Shown: piece after piece, positions 55,772 through 64,000 of the stretch
Layout: each line of letters opens with the position of its first letter
Position numbering within the stretch: position 1 is the first letter of the stretch
Source of the DNA: an uncultured Marivita sp.
Lineage (GTDB): Bacteria > Pseudomonadota > Alphaproteobacteria > Rhodobacterales > Rhodobacteraceae
Reading direction: 5' to 3'
DNA: 64,000 nt
Assembly: GCF_947488135.1 (NCBI RefSeq)
Contig: NZ_CANKYW010000001.1
Coordinates: 1,116,001 to 1,180,000 of the forward strand
Notes under the pieces: model-generated
Seen by the model: only the letters and a program-made list of their open reading frames with translations
Told to the model about the DNA's origin: nothing
The model's database searches: none
Program-made: the position numbers and the translations under genes

Positions 55772-57931
55772 CTAGGCGAAGTGGCCGGCAAACGCATTGC
55801 GGTGCAGGTCGGTCAAGTCGGCCAATGGGGCTTCGGAACCACCGATCCTGACCGTGTCGCCCGTGAACCGGCCCACGGAAGCGATGGGGACGCCCGCCTG
55901 ACCTGCGGCGATCATCAGCGCCTCGGCCTGGTCGAAATTGCACCCGATAAGGTAGCGGCCCTGATCTTCGCCGAAAAGTTGTGCCTGATCGGTCTCGTCG
56001 ATCACCACGCCGACACCCGACGCGCTGGCCATCTCGAAGGCTGCAAGCGCGAGACCGCCATCGGACAGGTCGGTGCAGGTCTTGATGAGGTCGCGGTTGT
56101 TGCGGATGAATTCGCCGTTGCGCCGCTCCGCGATCAGGTCGACCGCCGGTGCATCGCCATCCTCGCGGTTGAACACCTCATAAAGCAGGGCGGATTGGCC
56201 GAGATGGCCGTGTGTCTCACCGATCAGCAGCGCCACATGCCCGTCGCGGGCGCGGCCCAGGATCGGCTCTTCGTCGGCGGCAATCAGACCCACCGCCCCG
56301 ATGGTGGGGGTGGGCAGGATGCCTTGCCCGTCGGTTTCATTGTAAAGCGACACGTTGCCGGACACGATGGGCATGTCCAGCGCCTCGCAGGCGCGGCCGA
56401 TGCCCTGGATCGCGCCGACGAACTGACCCATGATCTCGGGCTTCTCGGGGTTGCCGAAATTGAGGTTGTCCGTGGTCGCAAGCGGTTTGGCCCCGACGGC
56501 GCACAGGTTGCGGAACGCTTCGGCGACCGCCTGCTTGCCGCCCTCGACCGGGTTCGCCTTGACGTAGCGCGGCGTCACGTCCGAGGTGAAGGCCAGCATC
56601 TTGTCGGTGCCGTGAACGCGGATCACGCCCGCGCCCCAACCGGGACCTTCGACCGTGTCGGCCATCACCATCGTGTCGTATTGTTCGAACACCCAGTTGC
56701 GGGCGCAGTAGTTCGGGCTTCCAATAAGCGCCTTGAGCGCGTCGATGGGATCGACCGCTGGAACTTCGGCCAGTTGCGCAGGGGCCTCCGTCGGTTCCCA
56801 AGGGCGGTCGTATTCGGGGGCAGAGGACGAGAGGCGCGACAGCGGCATGTCGGCCTTTACCTCGCCATGATGAACGATCAGGAACCTGTCTTCGTCGATG
56901 GTCTCGCCGACGATGGCGAAATCGAGATCCCATTTGTCGAACACCGCGCGGGCTTCGGCCTCTTTCGCCGGGTCGAGAACCATGAGCATGCGTTCCTGGC
57001 TTTCCGACAGCATCATCTCGTAGGCGGTCATGTTCTCTTCGCGCTGCGGCACTTTTTCAAGATCGAGCCGGATGCCGAGCTTGCCCTTGTCGCCCATTTC
57101 CACGGCGGAACAGGTCAGGCCCGCCGCACCCATGTCCTGAATGGAAATGACAGCGCCGGTTTGCATCAGCTCCAGACACGCCTCCATCAGGCGCTTTTCG
57201 GTGAAGGGATCGCCCACCTGCACGGTAGGGCGCTTTTCCTCGATACTGTCGTCGAATTCAGCGCTGGCCATTGTTGCTCCGCCGACACCATCTCGACCAG
57301 TCTTGGCACCCAGATAGACGACAGGGCGCCCCACGCCGCTGGCGGCGGAGTAGAAGATCTTGTCCGCGTCGGCCAACCCTGCGGCAAAGGCGTTCACCAG
57401 ACAGTTGCCGTTATAGGCCGGATGGAACCGCACCTCTCCACCCACGGTGGGCACACCGAAGCAATTGCCGTAACCGCCGATGCCTTCGACCACGCCATGC
57501 ACAAGGCGGCGCGTCTTGGGGTGATCCTTTTCGCCGAAGCTGAGCGCGTTCATCGCCGCGATGGGTCGCGCGCCCATCGTGAAGACGTCGCGCAGAATAC
57601 CGCCCACACCCGTCGCCGCGCCCTGATAGGGTTCGATGTAGGACGGGTGATTGTGGCTCTCCATCTTGAAGACCACGGCCTGACCGTCACCGATATCCAC
57701 GACGCCCGCGTTCTCGCCGGGGCCGCAGATGACTTGGGGGCCGGTGGTGGGCAGGGTCTTGAGGTGGATCTTCGACGACTTGTAGGAACAATGCTCGTTC
57801 CACATGGCGGAAAAGATCCCCAACTCGGTGAAGGTGGGTTCGCGGTTCATGATCCGCAGGATCTCGGCGTATTCATCGGCATTGATGCCGTGCGCGGCGA
57901 TCAGGTCTTCGGTGATGGCTGGGTCTTGCAT
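55772..57931 (-). CDS. purL: phosphoribosylformylglycinamidine synthase II
   Basis: Purine synthesis: FGAR plus glutamine gives FGAM, with PurS and PurQ. 719 residues, the small-PurL type. [20 protein letters not shown] (about 34-53), [20 protein letters not shown] (about 70-89), [20 protein letters not shown] (about 91-110), [16 protein letters not shown] (about 118), and the second half's repeats ([37 protein letters not shown]) are all in place. Its other partners are not in the window. The gap to ispD contains no gene. Confidence 0.97.
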   Translation of the reverse strand: MQDPAITEDLIAAHGINADEYAEILRIMNREPTFTELGIFSAMWNEHCSYKSSKIHLKTLPTTGPQVICGPGENAGVVDIGDGQAVVFKMESHNHPSYIEPYQGAATGVGGILRDVFTMGARPIAAMNALSFGEKDHPKTRRLVHGVVEGIGGYGNCFGVPTVGGEVRFHPAYNGNCLVNAFAAGLADADKIFYSAASGVGRPVVYLGAKTGRDGVGGATMASAEFDDSIEEKRPTVQVGDPFTEKRLMEACLELMQTGAVISIQDMGAAGLTCSAVEMGDKGKLGIRLDLEKVPQREENMTAYEMMLSESQERMLMVLDPAKEAEARAVFDKWDLDFAIVGETIDEDRFLIVHHGEVKADMPLSRLSSSAPEYDRPWEPTEAPAQLAEVPAVDPIDALKALIGSPNYCARNWVFEQYDTMVMADTVEGPGWGAGVIRVHGTDKMLAFTSDVTPRYVKANPVEGGKQAVAEAFRNLCAVGAKPLATTDNLNFGNPEKPEIMGQFVGAIQGIGRACEALDMPIVSGNVSLYNETDGQGILPTPTIGAVGLIAADEEPILGRARDGHVALLIGETHGHLGQSALLYEVFNREDGDAPAVDLIAERRNGEFIRNNRDLIKTCTDLSDGGLALAAFEMASASGVGVVIDETDQAQLFGEDQGRYLIGCNFDQAEALMIAAGQAGVPIASVGRFTGDTVRIGGSEAPLADLTDLHRNAFAGHFA

Positions 57932-58006
57932 GGTGGCAGTCCTGTCGGCAGGCAGTTTGCGGCTTCATAGGACATGACCCGGCGCAGCACAACGACCTGC
58001 GGCGGC

Positions 58007-58420
58007 TCAGGCCGAAGGACGGCTCAGCACGAAGAGCGCCGCCGCGCCAAGGCAAACGGCCTGAATGACAAGCACGTGGTTGGGTACCGCAAAGAGAACG
58101 CTGGCCAGAAACGCGGCGCTCATCATGATTACGGCGATTGCCTTGTGCCGAGGGGCGATGGCACCGCGCGTTTCCCAATCCCGGATCGGGCCGCCGAAAA
58201 CAGGGTGATGCTCGAGCCAGCGCCGCAACCGCGGAGAGCTTTTGCCGAACGCGAAGGCCGCCAGCAAAACGAAAGGCGTCGTCGGCAGCACCGGCAGCGC
58301 AATCCCGACCAGGCCCAACACCAAGGCGACAAACCCCAATGTCAGCCAGAACGGACGCGCAAGAAGATCCCAGCGAATTTTGATGTCACGTCTCCCGGGT
58401 TGCAGTCGTGCCGGTCGCAT
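58007..58420 (-). CDS. DUF454 (YbaN) family membrane protein
   Basis: 137 residues with about three to four helices. FWLTLGFVALVLGLVGIALP and VLPTTPFVLLAAFAFGKSSP (about 26-63) are the DUF454 signature, followed by HPVFGGPIRDWETRGAI (about 76). Function unknown. The ATG at 58420 is 5 nt past the T-run of a strong hairpin on the same strand; a GTG at 58486 would translate through the hairpin. So the start or the promoter is unusual. Confidence 0.8.
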   Translation of the reverse strand: MRPARLQPGRRDIKIRWDLLARPFWLTLGFVALVLGLVGIALPVLPTTPFVLLAAFAFGKSSPRLRRWLEHHPVFGGPIRDWETRGAIAPRHKAIAVIMMSAAFLASVLFAVPNHVLVIQAVCLGAAALFVLSRPSA

Positions 58421-58425
58421 GTGCG

Positions 58426-58453
58426 AAAAAAAGGCCGAGCAAAAAGCTCGGCC
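58426..58453 (-). terminator. intrinsic terminator (or attenuator) between lysR and DUF454 genes
   Basis: GGCCGAGC and GCTCGGCC (58453-58433 on the minus strand) with a TTTTT loop, followed by seven T (58432-58426). It lies 150 nt after the LysR stop and ends directly before the DUF454 start codon. Confidence 0.82.
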
Positions 58454-58602
58454 GAAGTCCAACAGGGAGGTATGAAGATGATGCACAATTCAGCGCGTCA
58501 TCTCATAACTGCCAAATATGTCAGCGCCGGCATGTATGGCAAGGGTTGTAGCATATTACATGCGACATTCCCGTTATGCGTGAGGCGCATGGGTCACACT
58601 TT

Positions 58603-59514
58603 TCAGGGCTGCTCCGCTTCCAAAGCCTTGCGTGTCTGGCGGTGTGCAAAAATCTCTTCCTGCACGAAATCGCGGAACGCGGCGATCCGTTTAGATTGTC
58701 GCAGCTCTTCGGGATAGGCAAGGAAAACAGGCACTTCAATGGATTCAACGTCCGGCAGAACGCGTTTGACGCTTGGGAAATCCTCGATGATGTAATCGGG
58801 CAAAACGCCGATGCCAAGGCCCGAAAGCACGCTTTGCAGCACGCCGAAGTAATTGTTCACCGTCAGCGTCGACCGTATGTCATAGGTCAGCAACTGTTGC
58901 ACAAGCATCATGCCCGCACTGACCTGCGCTGCACGGGGATTCTGGCAGATCAGACGATGGTTCGCGATATCCTCGATGGTTTCCGGCGTTCCGTTCTCGG
59001 CGAGGTATTCCGGCGACGCGTAGAGCCGCATGCGGATCGCCATCAGCTTTTTGCGGATCAGGTCCGCCTGGCTCGGTTCCTTCATGCGCACAGCGACATC
59101 CGCCTCGCGCATCGGCAAGTCGAGAACGCGCTCTTCCAGCATCAGGTCGATCTTGAGGTCTGGGTATTTCTCGTAGAGCTTCGGCAGACGCGGCGCGAGC
59201 CAGAGCGATCCGAAACCGATCGTCGTGGTGACGCGCAGTTCGCCGAAGACCTCTTCTTCGCTGTCGCGGATGCGCGCGGTCGCGGCCTCGATCCGTTTGT
59301 TCATGGACCGGGTGGCGTCAAAGAGCAATTCGCCCTGCTCGGTGAGAATCAGCCCGCGTGCGTGGCGGTGGAACAGAACCGTATTCAACGACTCCTCGAG
59401 CGCGCGAATCTGACGTGACACGGCGGATTGCGACAGGTGGAGCGAGTCGCCCGCATGGGTAAGGCTCCCTGCGTCGGCCACCGCGTGAAATATTCTGAGC
59501 TTGTCCCAGTCCAT
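58603..59514 (-). CDS. LysR-family transcriptional regulator
   Basis: 303 residues. Winged helix: MDWDKLRIFHAVADAGSLTH (1-20), LHLSQSAVSRQIRALEESLN (25-44), then LFHRHARGLILTEQGELLFD (47-66). The effector domain spans about 90-290 (LRVTTTIGFGSLWLAPRLPK at its start, VLSGLGIGVLPDYI about 223). The ATG at 59514 is the family start; a TG start further up is unlikely. It is divergent from the indolepyruvate oxidoreductase gene with a T-N11-A palindrome between them, so it probably controls that gene. Confidence 0.92.
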   Translation of the reverse strand: MDWDKLRIFHAVADAGSLTHAGDSLHLSQSAVSRQIRALEESLNTVLFHRHARGLILTEQGELLFDATRSMNKRIEAATARIRDSEEEVFGELRVTTTIGFGSLWLAPRLPKLYEKYPDLKIDLMLEERVLDLPMREADVAVRMKEPSQADLIRKKLMAIRMRLYASPEYLAENGTPETIEDIANHRLICQNPRAAQVSAGMMLVQQLLTYDIRSTLTVNNYFGVLQSVLSGLGIGVLPDYIIEDFPSVKRVLPDVESIEVPVFLAYPEELRQSKRIAAFRDFVQEEIFAHRQTRKALEAEQP

Positions 59515-59614
59515 CTTGTACACTTTCAATCGTTGGACGCCGTTTACATGACACAATCACATATATGAACGACTTCTTTGTGATCACTGAAAATTCAAAA
59601 TAAATCTGTGGTAA

Positions 59615-59631
59615 GGTCAGCATTTATGACC
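59615..59631. promoter_or_regulatory. LysR-type operator candidate
   Basis: GGTCA-N7-TGACC (59615-59619 and 59627-59631), containing the T-N11-A pattern of LysR sites, midway in the 164-nt gap between the divergent lysR and indolepyruvate oxidoreductase genes. Confidence 0.55.
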
Positions 59632-59678
59632 TAAATTTATGCTAAACTACAGGCACATTTCACGCAGGGAGGCGTCAA

Positions 59679-62600
59679 ATGACCAAAGCAGAGATCACAC
59701 TGAACGACCGCTTCGACCTGGCCAAATCGCCGGTTCTTCTCAACGGCACGCAAGCGCTGGTACGGCTCATGCTGATGCAGAAGGCCCGTGACGTCGCCGC
59801 CGGTCTGAACGCCGCCGGGTATGTCACCGGATATCGTGGGTCTCCGCTTGGGGCGGTCGATTTGCAGATGCAGCGCGCGGAACGCTTCCTCAAAGCGGCG
59901 GACGTGACCTTCAAGGAGGGGCTGAACGAAGATCTCGCCGTCACGGCGCTCTGGGGGTCGCAACAGGCCGAACTGCGTGGTGAGGGGCGCTACGATGGCG
60001 TCTTTGGTCTTTGGTACGGCAAAGGGCCGGGAGTGGACCGATCGGGCGACGCGATGAAACACGCCAACATGGCCGGGACGTCGCCGCATGGTGGGGTGCT
60101 CATGGCGATGGGGGACGACCACACGGGGGAATCCTCGACCGTTCTGCACCAATCCGAATGGGCGATGATCGACGCCTACATGCCCGTGGTGTCGCCTGCG
60201 GGTGTCCAAGAAGTGCTGGATTACGGGCTCTACGGCTTTGCCCTGTCGCGGTTTTCGGGGCTTTGGGTCGGTCTCAAGACGATGAAGGACACCGTCGAAG
60301 TGACCTCGGTCGTCGATGGTCGTCCCGACCGGATGTCCTTTATCACGCCGGACTTCGACATGCCCGAGGGCGGTCTCAACATCCGGCTCGCTGATACGCC
60401 GCACGCGCAGGAAGCGCGGATGATCGACTATAAACGCTTCGCCGCCGAGGCGTTCTCCCACGCCAACAAGATGGACAAGCGCGTCTGGGGCAAGCCGGGT
60501 GCGAAGATCGGGTTCGTCGCGGCAGGCAAGAACTGGCTTGACCTGGTGCACGCGCTGTCGCTCTTGGGCATTGACGAGGCCGAGGCCGAACGCCTGGGGA
60601 TCACAACCTACAAGGTCGGCCAGACCTGGCCGCTGGATATGCTGGGCTTCCACGACTGGGCCGAGGGGCTCGACCTGATCGTGGTCGTCGAGGAAAAGCG
60701 CAAGCTGATCGAGGTGCAGATCAAAGAGGCGATTTTCGACGACCGCAAGGGCCGCCGCGTTTGGGGCTGGCACAAGGGCGGCGGTGCCGGGTCGATGCAC
60801 GGGCCGGAGCTTTTCCAGACGCGGGGCGCGCTGGACCCGATCCTGATTGCCGAACGTCTTGGGCAGATCCTGATCGAGGAAGGCCGAGATACGGATCGCA
60901 TCAAGGCCGGGATGCAAGCCCTTGATGAGGCACGCAAAGCTGACAACGCCGAAGAGATCGCCGCGCGGCTTCCGTATTTTTGTTCGGGCTGTCCGCACAA
61001 CACGTCGACCAAGGTTCCGGAGGGCAGCCGCGCCTATGCCGGGATCGGCTGTCACTACATGGTGCAATGGATGGACCGGGAAACGCTGGGTTTCACCCAT
61101 ATGGGGGGCGAAGGCGCGAACTGGATCGGCGAGTCGCTGTTTTCCAAAACGCCCCATGTCTTTCAGAACCTGGGCGACGGAACCTACAACCATTCCGGCG
61201 TTCAGGCGATCCGCGCCGCTCTCGCGGCGGGCACCACGATCACCTACAAAATCCTCTACAACGATGCCGTCGCCATGACCGGTGGTCAGAAGAACGACGG
61301 CGGCCTGACGCCGCAGCAGATCGCGGCGGAACTTCAGGCGATGGGGGTGAAGTATCTCGCGGTCGTCTATGACGAAAAGGAAGACGTGAACTTCAAAGCC
61401 TTCCCGCAAGGCATTGAATTCTCGGAACGCGCGGATTTGCAAACCGTGCAGGAAAAGTTTGCAAAGACGCCCGGCGTGAGCGCCATCGTCTATATCCAGA
61501 CCTGCGCCGCCGAAAAGCGCCGCCGCCGCAAGCGCGGGCAGTTTCCCGATCCAGACAAACGCGTGTTCATCAATACAGATGTCTGCGAAGGCTGTGGCGA
61601 TTGCGGCGTGCAGTCGAACTGCGTGTCCATCGTGCCGAAAGAAACCGAGCTTGGCCGCAAGCGGGCGATTGATCAGTCGTCCTGCAACAAGGATTATTCC
61701 TGCCTCAAAGGGTTCTGCCCGTCATTCATCACGCTTGAAGGCGCGCAGGTCAAAAAGGCCGCCACGGCTGAAATCAGCCTGCCGGACATGCCGGACCCCA
61801 GCCTGCCCGCCATCGACGGCACCTGGAACATGGTCGTCACCGGCGTCGGCGGCACCGGCGTTGTCACCATCGGCGCGGTGTTGGCGCAGGCCGCACAGAT
61901 CGACGGCAAAGGCGCGGGCATGATGGAGATGGCCGGCCTCGCCCAAAAGGGTGGCGCGGTGCATATCCACCTGCGGCTGGCGAACACCCCCGCCGATATC
62001 AGCGCCATTCGCGTGGCCACCGGCGAATGCGATGCGCTGATCGGCGGCGATCTGGTGGTCAGCGCCGGGGCCAAGACGCTGGGCCTCATGCGGACGGGCC
62101 GCACCGGAGCAGTGGTGAACGCGCACGAGATCATCACCGGTGACTTTACCCGGAACACCGAATTTGCATTGCCAACCGACAGGTTACGCCTCGCTCTTGA
62201 AGCGCGGATCAGGGACCGGCTGGACCTGTTCGATGCGTCCGAGCTGGCGAAGGCGACGCTTGGGGATTCGATCTTTTCCAACATGATGATCCTTGGCGCG
62301 GCGTGGCAGCGCGGGTTGGTGCCGCTCAGTTATGACGCGATTGTTCAGGCGATCGAACTGAACGGTGCGGCGGCGGAAAAAAACATCCGCGCCTTCGAGA
62401 TCGGTCGCTGGGCGGTGCTGCACCCCGAAGACGCGGCGCGGGTTGCCGAGCCCAAGGTCATCGCGATGCCCAAGACACTGGACGAGAAGATCGCGTTCAG
62501 ATTTGACCATTTGGTAAAATATCAGGGCAAGCGCTACGCCAAGCGCTACATCAAGCTGGTCGATCAGGCATCCGATCCCCGCCTGAAAGAGGCGGTGGCG

Positions 62601-63101
62601 AAAGGGTATCACAAGCTCTTGGCCTACAAAGACGAATACGAGGTCGCGCGCCTGCACCTCGACAGCCGTGCGAAGGCCGCGGAACAGTTCGGTGGCGACT
62701 TCAAGATGTCCTTCCACCTTGCCCCGCCGATGCTGTCCAAGACCGGGCCGGACGGGCGCCCGGTGAAAAAGCAGTATGGCGAAGGGATGCTCAAGGGATT
62801 CGGCCTTCTGGCGAAACTGAAATGGCTGCGTGGCACGCCATTCGATCCCTTCGGACGCACAGAAGAGCGACGTATGGAGCGGGCTCTCATCAAGCAGTAC
62901 GAGACGGACATGGCTGAATGGCTGCCGAAAGCGCGGCCCGAGACGATGGATGCGCTGGTCGCGCTGGCCGAACTGCCGCTTCAGATCAAGGGCTTCGGAC
63001 CGGTCAAGCAGGCCAATGCCGCCAAGGCCGAGAAACGCCGCGAAGAATTGCTGGCGGTGTTGCGCGACGGGGGTGCCGGGTTCAAACAGGCAGCGGAGTG
63101 A
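59679..63101 (+). CDS. indolepyruvate:ferredoxin oxidoreductase, single-chain (IorA-IorB fusion)
   Basis: 1140 residues. Oxidatively decarboxylates aryl pyruvates from aromatic amino acids to acyl-CoA, using thiamine diphosphate, Fe-S clusters and ferredoxin. N-terminal transketolase-like part (GYRGSPLGAVDLQMQRAERF, about 48-67), the ThDP domain with CSGCPHNTSTKVPEGSRAYA (about 436-455) and HMGGEGANWIGES (about 473), a ferredoxin-like [4Fe-4S] motif CEGCGDCGVQSNC (about 636-648), then the gamma/beta-type domain VVTGVGGTGVVTIGAVLAQA (about 718-737). The usual one-gene form in alpha- and betaproteobacteria. GGGAGG lies 10 nt upstream. Confidence 0.93.
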   Translation: MTKAEITLNDRFDLAKSPVLLNGTQALVRLMLMQKARDVAAGLNAAGYVTGYRGSPLGAVDLQMQRAERFLKAADVTFKEGLNEDLAVTALWGSQQAELRGEGRYDGVFGLWYGKGPGVDRSGDAMKHANMAGTSPHGGVLMAMGDDHTGESSTVLHQSEWAMIDAYMPVVSPAGVQEVLDYGLYGFALSRFSGLWVGLKTMKDTVEVTSVVDGRPDRMSFITPDFDMPEGGLNIRLADTPHAQEARMIDYKRFAAEAFSHANKMDKRVWGKPGAKIGFVAAGKNWLDLVHALSLLGIDEAEAERLGITTYKVGQTWPLDMLGFHDWAEGLDLIVVVEEKRKLIEVQIKEAIFDDRKGRRVWGWHKGGGAGSMHGPELFQTRGALDPILIAERLGQILIEEGRDTDRIKAGMQALDEARKADNAEEIAARLPYFCSGCPHNTSTKVPEGSRAYAGIGCHYMVQWMDRETLGFTHMGGEGANWIGESLFSKTPHVFQNLGDGTYNHSGVQAIRAALAAGTTITYKILYNDAVAMTGGQKNDGGLTPQQIAAELQAMGVKYLAVVYDEKEDVNFKAFPQGIEFSERADLQTVQEKFAKTPGVSAIVYIQTCAAEKRRRRKRGQFPDPDKRVFINTDVCEGCGDCGVQSNCVSIVPKETELGRKRAIDQSSCNKDYSCLKGFCPSFITLEGAQVKKAATAEISLPDMPDPSLPAIDGTWNMVVTGVGGTGVVTIGAVLAQAAQIDGKGAGMMEMAGLAQKGGAVHIHLRLANTPADISAIRVATGECDALIGGDLVVSAGAKTLGLMRTGRTGAVVNAHEIITGDFTRNTEFALPTDRLRLALEARIRDRLDLFDASELAKATLGDSIFSNMMILGAAWQRGLVPLSYDAIVQAIELNGAAAEKNIRAFEIGRWAVLHPEDAARVAEPKVIAMPKTLDEKIAFRFDHLVKYQGKRYAKRYIKLVDQASDPRLKEAVAKGYHKLLAYKDEYEVARLHLDSRAKAAEQFGGDFKMSFHLAPPMLSKTGPDGRPVKKQYGEGMLKGFGLLAKLKWLRGTPFDPFGRTEERRMERALIKQYETDMAEWLPKARPETMDALVALAELPLQIKGFGPVKQANAAKAEKRREELLAVLRDGGAGFKQAAE

Positions 63102-63194
63102 TGCGTCATAAAGGCGTGACACACATGGCATATCTTTGCGGAAAGATCGGGCCGCGCTAACAGGGCGCGGTCCTGTTGCTCTGGAGAGGGAATC

Positions 63195-64000
63195 GTGACG
63201 TCGTCCGCAATCCGTGAATTGTCCTACGCCCATTCCGCGCGGTCGAGACGCGGGCGCGCTCTGATCCGAATGATGGAAAACGCCACCGGCCGGCTGTCGC
63301 TCATCAAACGCGCCGCCGGGTATCAGGATGAGGTCGCGCAGGGCCGTGACTTCTGGCAGGTGATGATCGACCGCTACGGGTTGAGCCTCGATGTCATTGG
63401 CGGGTCCCTCGATACGATCCCGCGCCAAGGGCCTTTGATCGTCATTGCGAACCATCCTTACGGGATTTTGGACGGGTTGATCCTCGGGCATGTCTTGTCG
63501 GTCACGCGCGGGAATTTCCGCATCCTGGCGCACAAGGTGTTCCGCAAGGCCCAAGACCTTGACCGGATCATTCTTCCGGTGGATTTCGACAGTGGCAACG
63601 CGGCAGTCGCGCAAAACATAGCAACGCGCAGACTCGCGTTCGATTACCTGGTGCAGGGCGGGTGCATCGGCGTTTTCCCGGGTGGAACCGTGTCGACTGC
63701 GGCGCGGCCCTTTGCAAGACCGATGGATCCCGGCTGGCGCAATTTCACCGCGCGCATGATCGCCAAGTCGGACGCGACGGTTCTTCCGATCTACTTCGAC
63801 GGTCAGACCAGCCGCCTTTTCCAGCTCGCCAGCCATCTGCACTCCACGCTACGCATGGGGCTTTTGCTCAAGGAGTTCCGGAACCGGGTCGATACCCCTG
63901 TGCGGATCGTCATCGGTGCGCCCATTCCGGCGCATGAAATCGCGCGACGCAAAAAAGACGCGAGAGAGCTGATGGATTTTCTCCGCAAAGCGACGTATGA
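63195..64000 (+). CDS. lysophospholipid acyltransferase family protein, 3' end cut off
   Basis: Open frame of 268 codons running off the right edge. PLIVIANHPYGILDGLILGH (about 81-100) contains the HxxxxD acyltransferase motif, and GCIGVFPGGTVST (about 156-168) the second PlsC block. So it transfers an acyl chain to a lysophospholipid, ornithine lipid or related acceptor at the membrane; the exact substrate is unknown. Start GTG at 63195 with GGAGAGGG 5-12 nt upstream. No in-frame stop before the window ends. Confidence 0.85.
   Translation, partial: MTSSAIRELSYAHSARSRRGRALIRMMENATGRLSLIKRAAGYQDEVAQGRDFWQVMIDRYGLSLDVIGGSLDTIPRQGPLIVIANHPYGILDGLILGHVLSVTRGNFRILAHKVFRKAQDLDRIILPVDFDSGNAAVAQNIATRRLAFDYLVQGGCIGVFPGGTVSTAARPFARPMDPGWRNFTARMIAKSDATVLPIYFDGQTSRLFQLASHLHSTLRMGLLLKEFRNRVDTPVRIVIGAPIPAHEIARRKKDARELMDFLRKATY

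Noticed and set aside
55718-57970. 750-codon plus-strand open frame opposite purL
   Set aside because: Length is striking, but the translation is low-complexity His/Arg/Asp/Val-rich and lies wholly antisense to an intact PurL.
58471-58717. Small plus-strand gene starting ATGAAGATGATG after GGGAGG
   Set aside because: Good ribosome site, but the frame runs antisense into the C-terminus of LysR and its translation has no protein-like pattern; kept only as a remark in the DUF454 finding.
59637-61442. 601-codon minus-strand open frame opposite the indolepyruvate oxidoreductase gene
   Set aside because: Antisense shadow without a family motif.
62184-63842. 552-codon minus-strand open frame spanning the end of the oxidoreductase and the acyltransferase
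   Set aside because: Crosses two real + strand genes and an intergenic hairpin; no motif.

Overview
This is a GC-rich (about 60-65% by eye) alphaproteobacterial chromosome segment. Gene content points to the Roseobacter group of the Rhodobacteraceae: a permuted (two-piece) tmRNA gene, a dmdA-acuI pair for DMSP demethylation, a trgA-trgB-cysK run as described in Rhodobacter, single-chain indolepyruvate:ferredoxin oxidoreductase, and DUF1194, DUF4169 and TrgA families. I see no phage, transposase, plasmid or CRISPR. Genes are dense, with many 1-4 nt start/stop overlaps.

Layout. 0-18.5 kb is mostly housekeeping: an AsmA-like tail, queA, an MFS transporter, class I aldolase, a P450 overlapping a membrane hydrolase, twin DUF1194 proteins around the permuted ssrA gene, sspB, fumC, creatinase, ybaK and RNase E. 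18.5-28.5 kb holds tusA, ccdA, a GntR regulator with a clear operator, a DUF2182/DUF1326/DinB trio, then dmdA-acuI, a universal stress protein and a BCCT transporter, consistent with uptake and demethylation of DMSP. 28.6-37.6 kb is a tightly packed run: photolyase, cyclopropane fatty acid synthase, trgA, trgB, cysK, an MscS channel, an alanyl-tRNA editing protein and a small membrane protein, ending at tRNA-Ser(GGA).

37.9-53.7 kb is the most interesting part. It holds an MgtC-like protein, two short-chain dehydrogenases, a GH13 glucosidase, a tandem PRC-barrel protein, a phosphoesterase, a lipid kinase, a coiled-coil membrane protein with an acidic tail, a disulfide oxidoreductase, LigD and Ku, CsbD, a LamB-type porin and a DUF883-like protein. 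Reading the intergenic DNA, I find GGAAC-N16/17-(C/G)GTT, the -35/-10 signature of the alphaproteobacterial general stress sigma factor EcfG, 24-65 nt ahead of seven of these genes, plus one imperfect copy ahead of ku and one isolated copy ahead of a small membrane gene at 7.2 kb. I infer a clustered general stress regulon joining DNA end joining, envelope proteins and sugar handling. The sigma factor and its PhyR/NepR partners are not in the window.

53.9-64 kb returns to metabolism: a DHDPS-family aldolase, stand-alone IspD, PurL, DUF454, a LysR regulator divergent from the indolepyruvate oxidoreductase, and an acyltransferase cut by the window edge.
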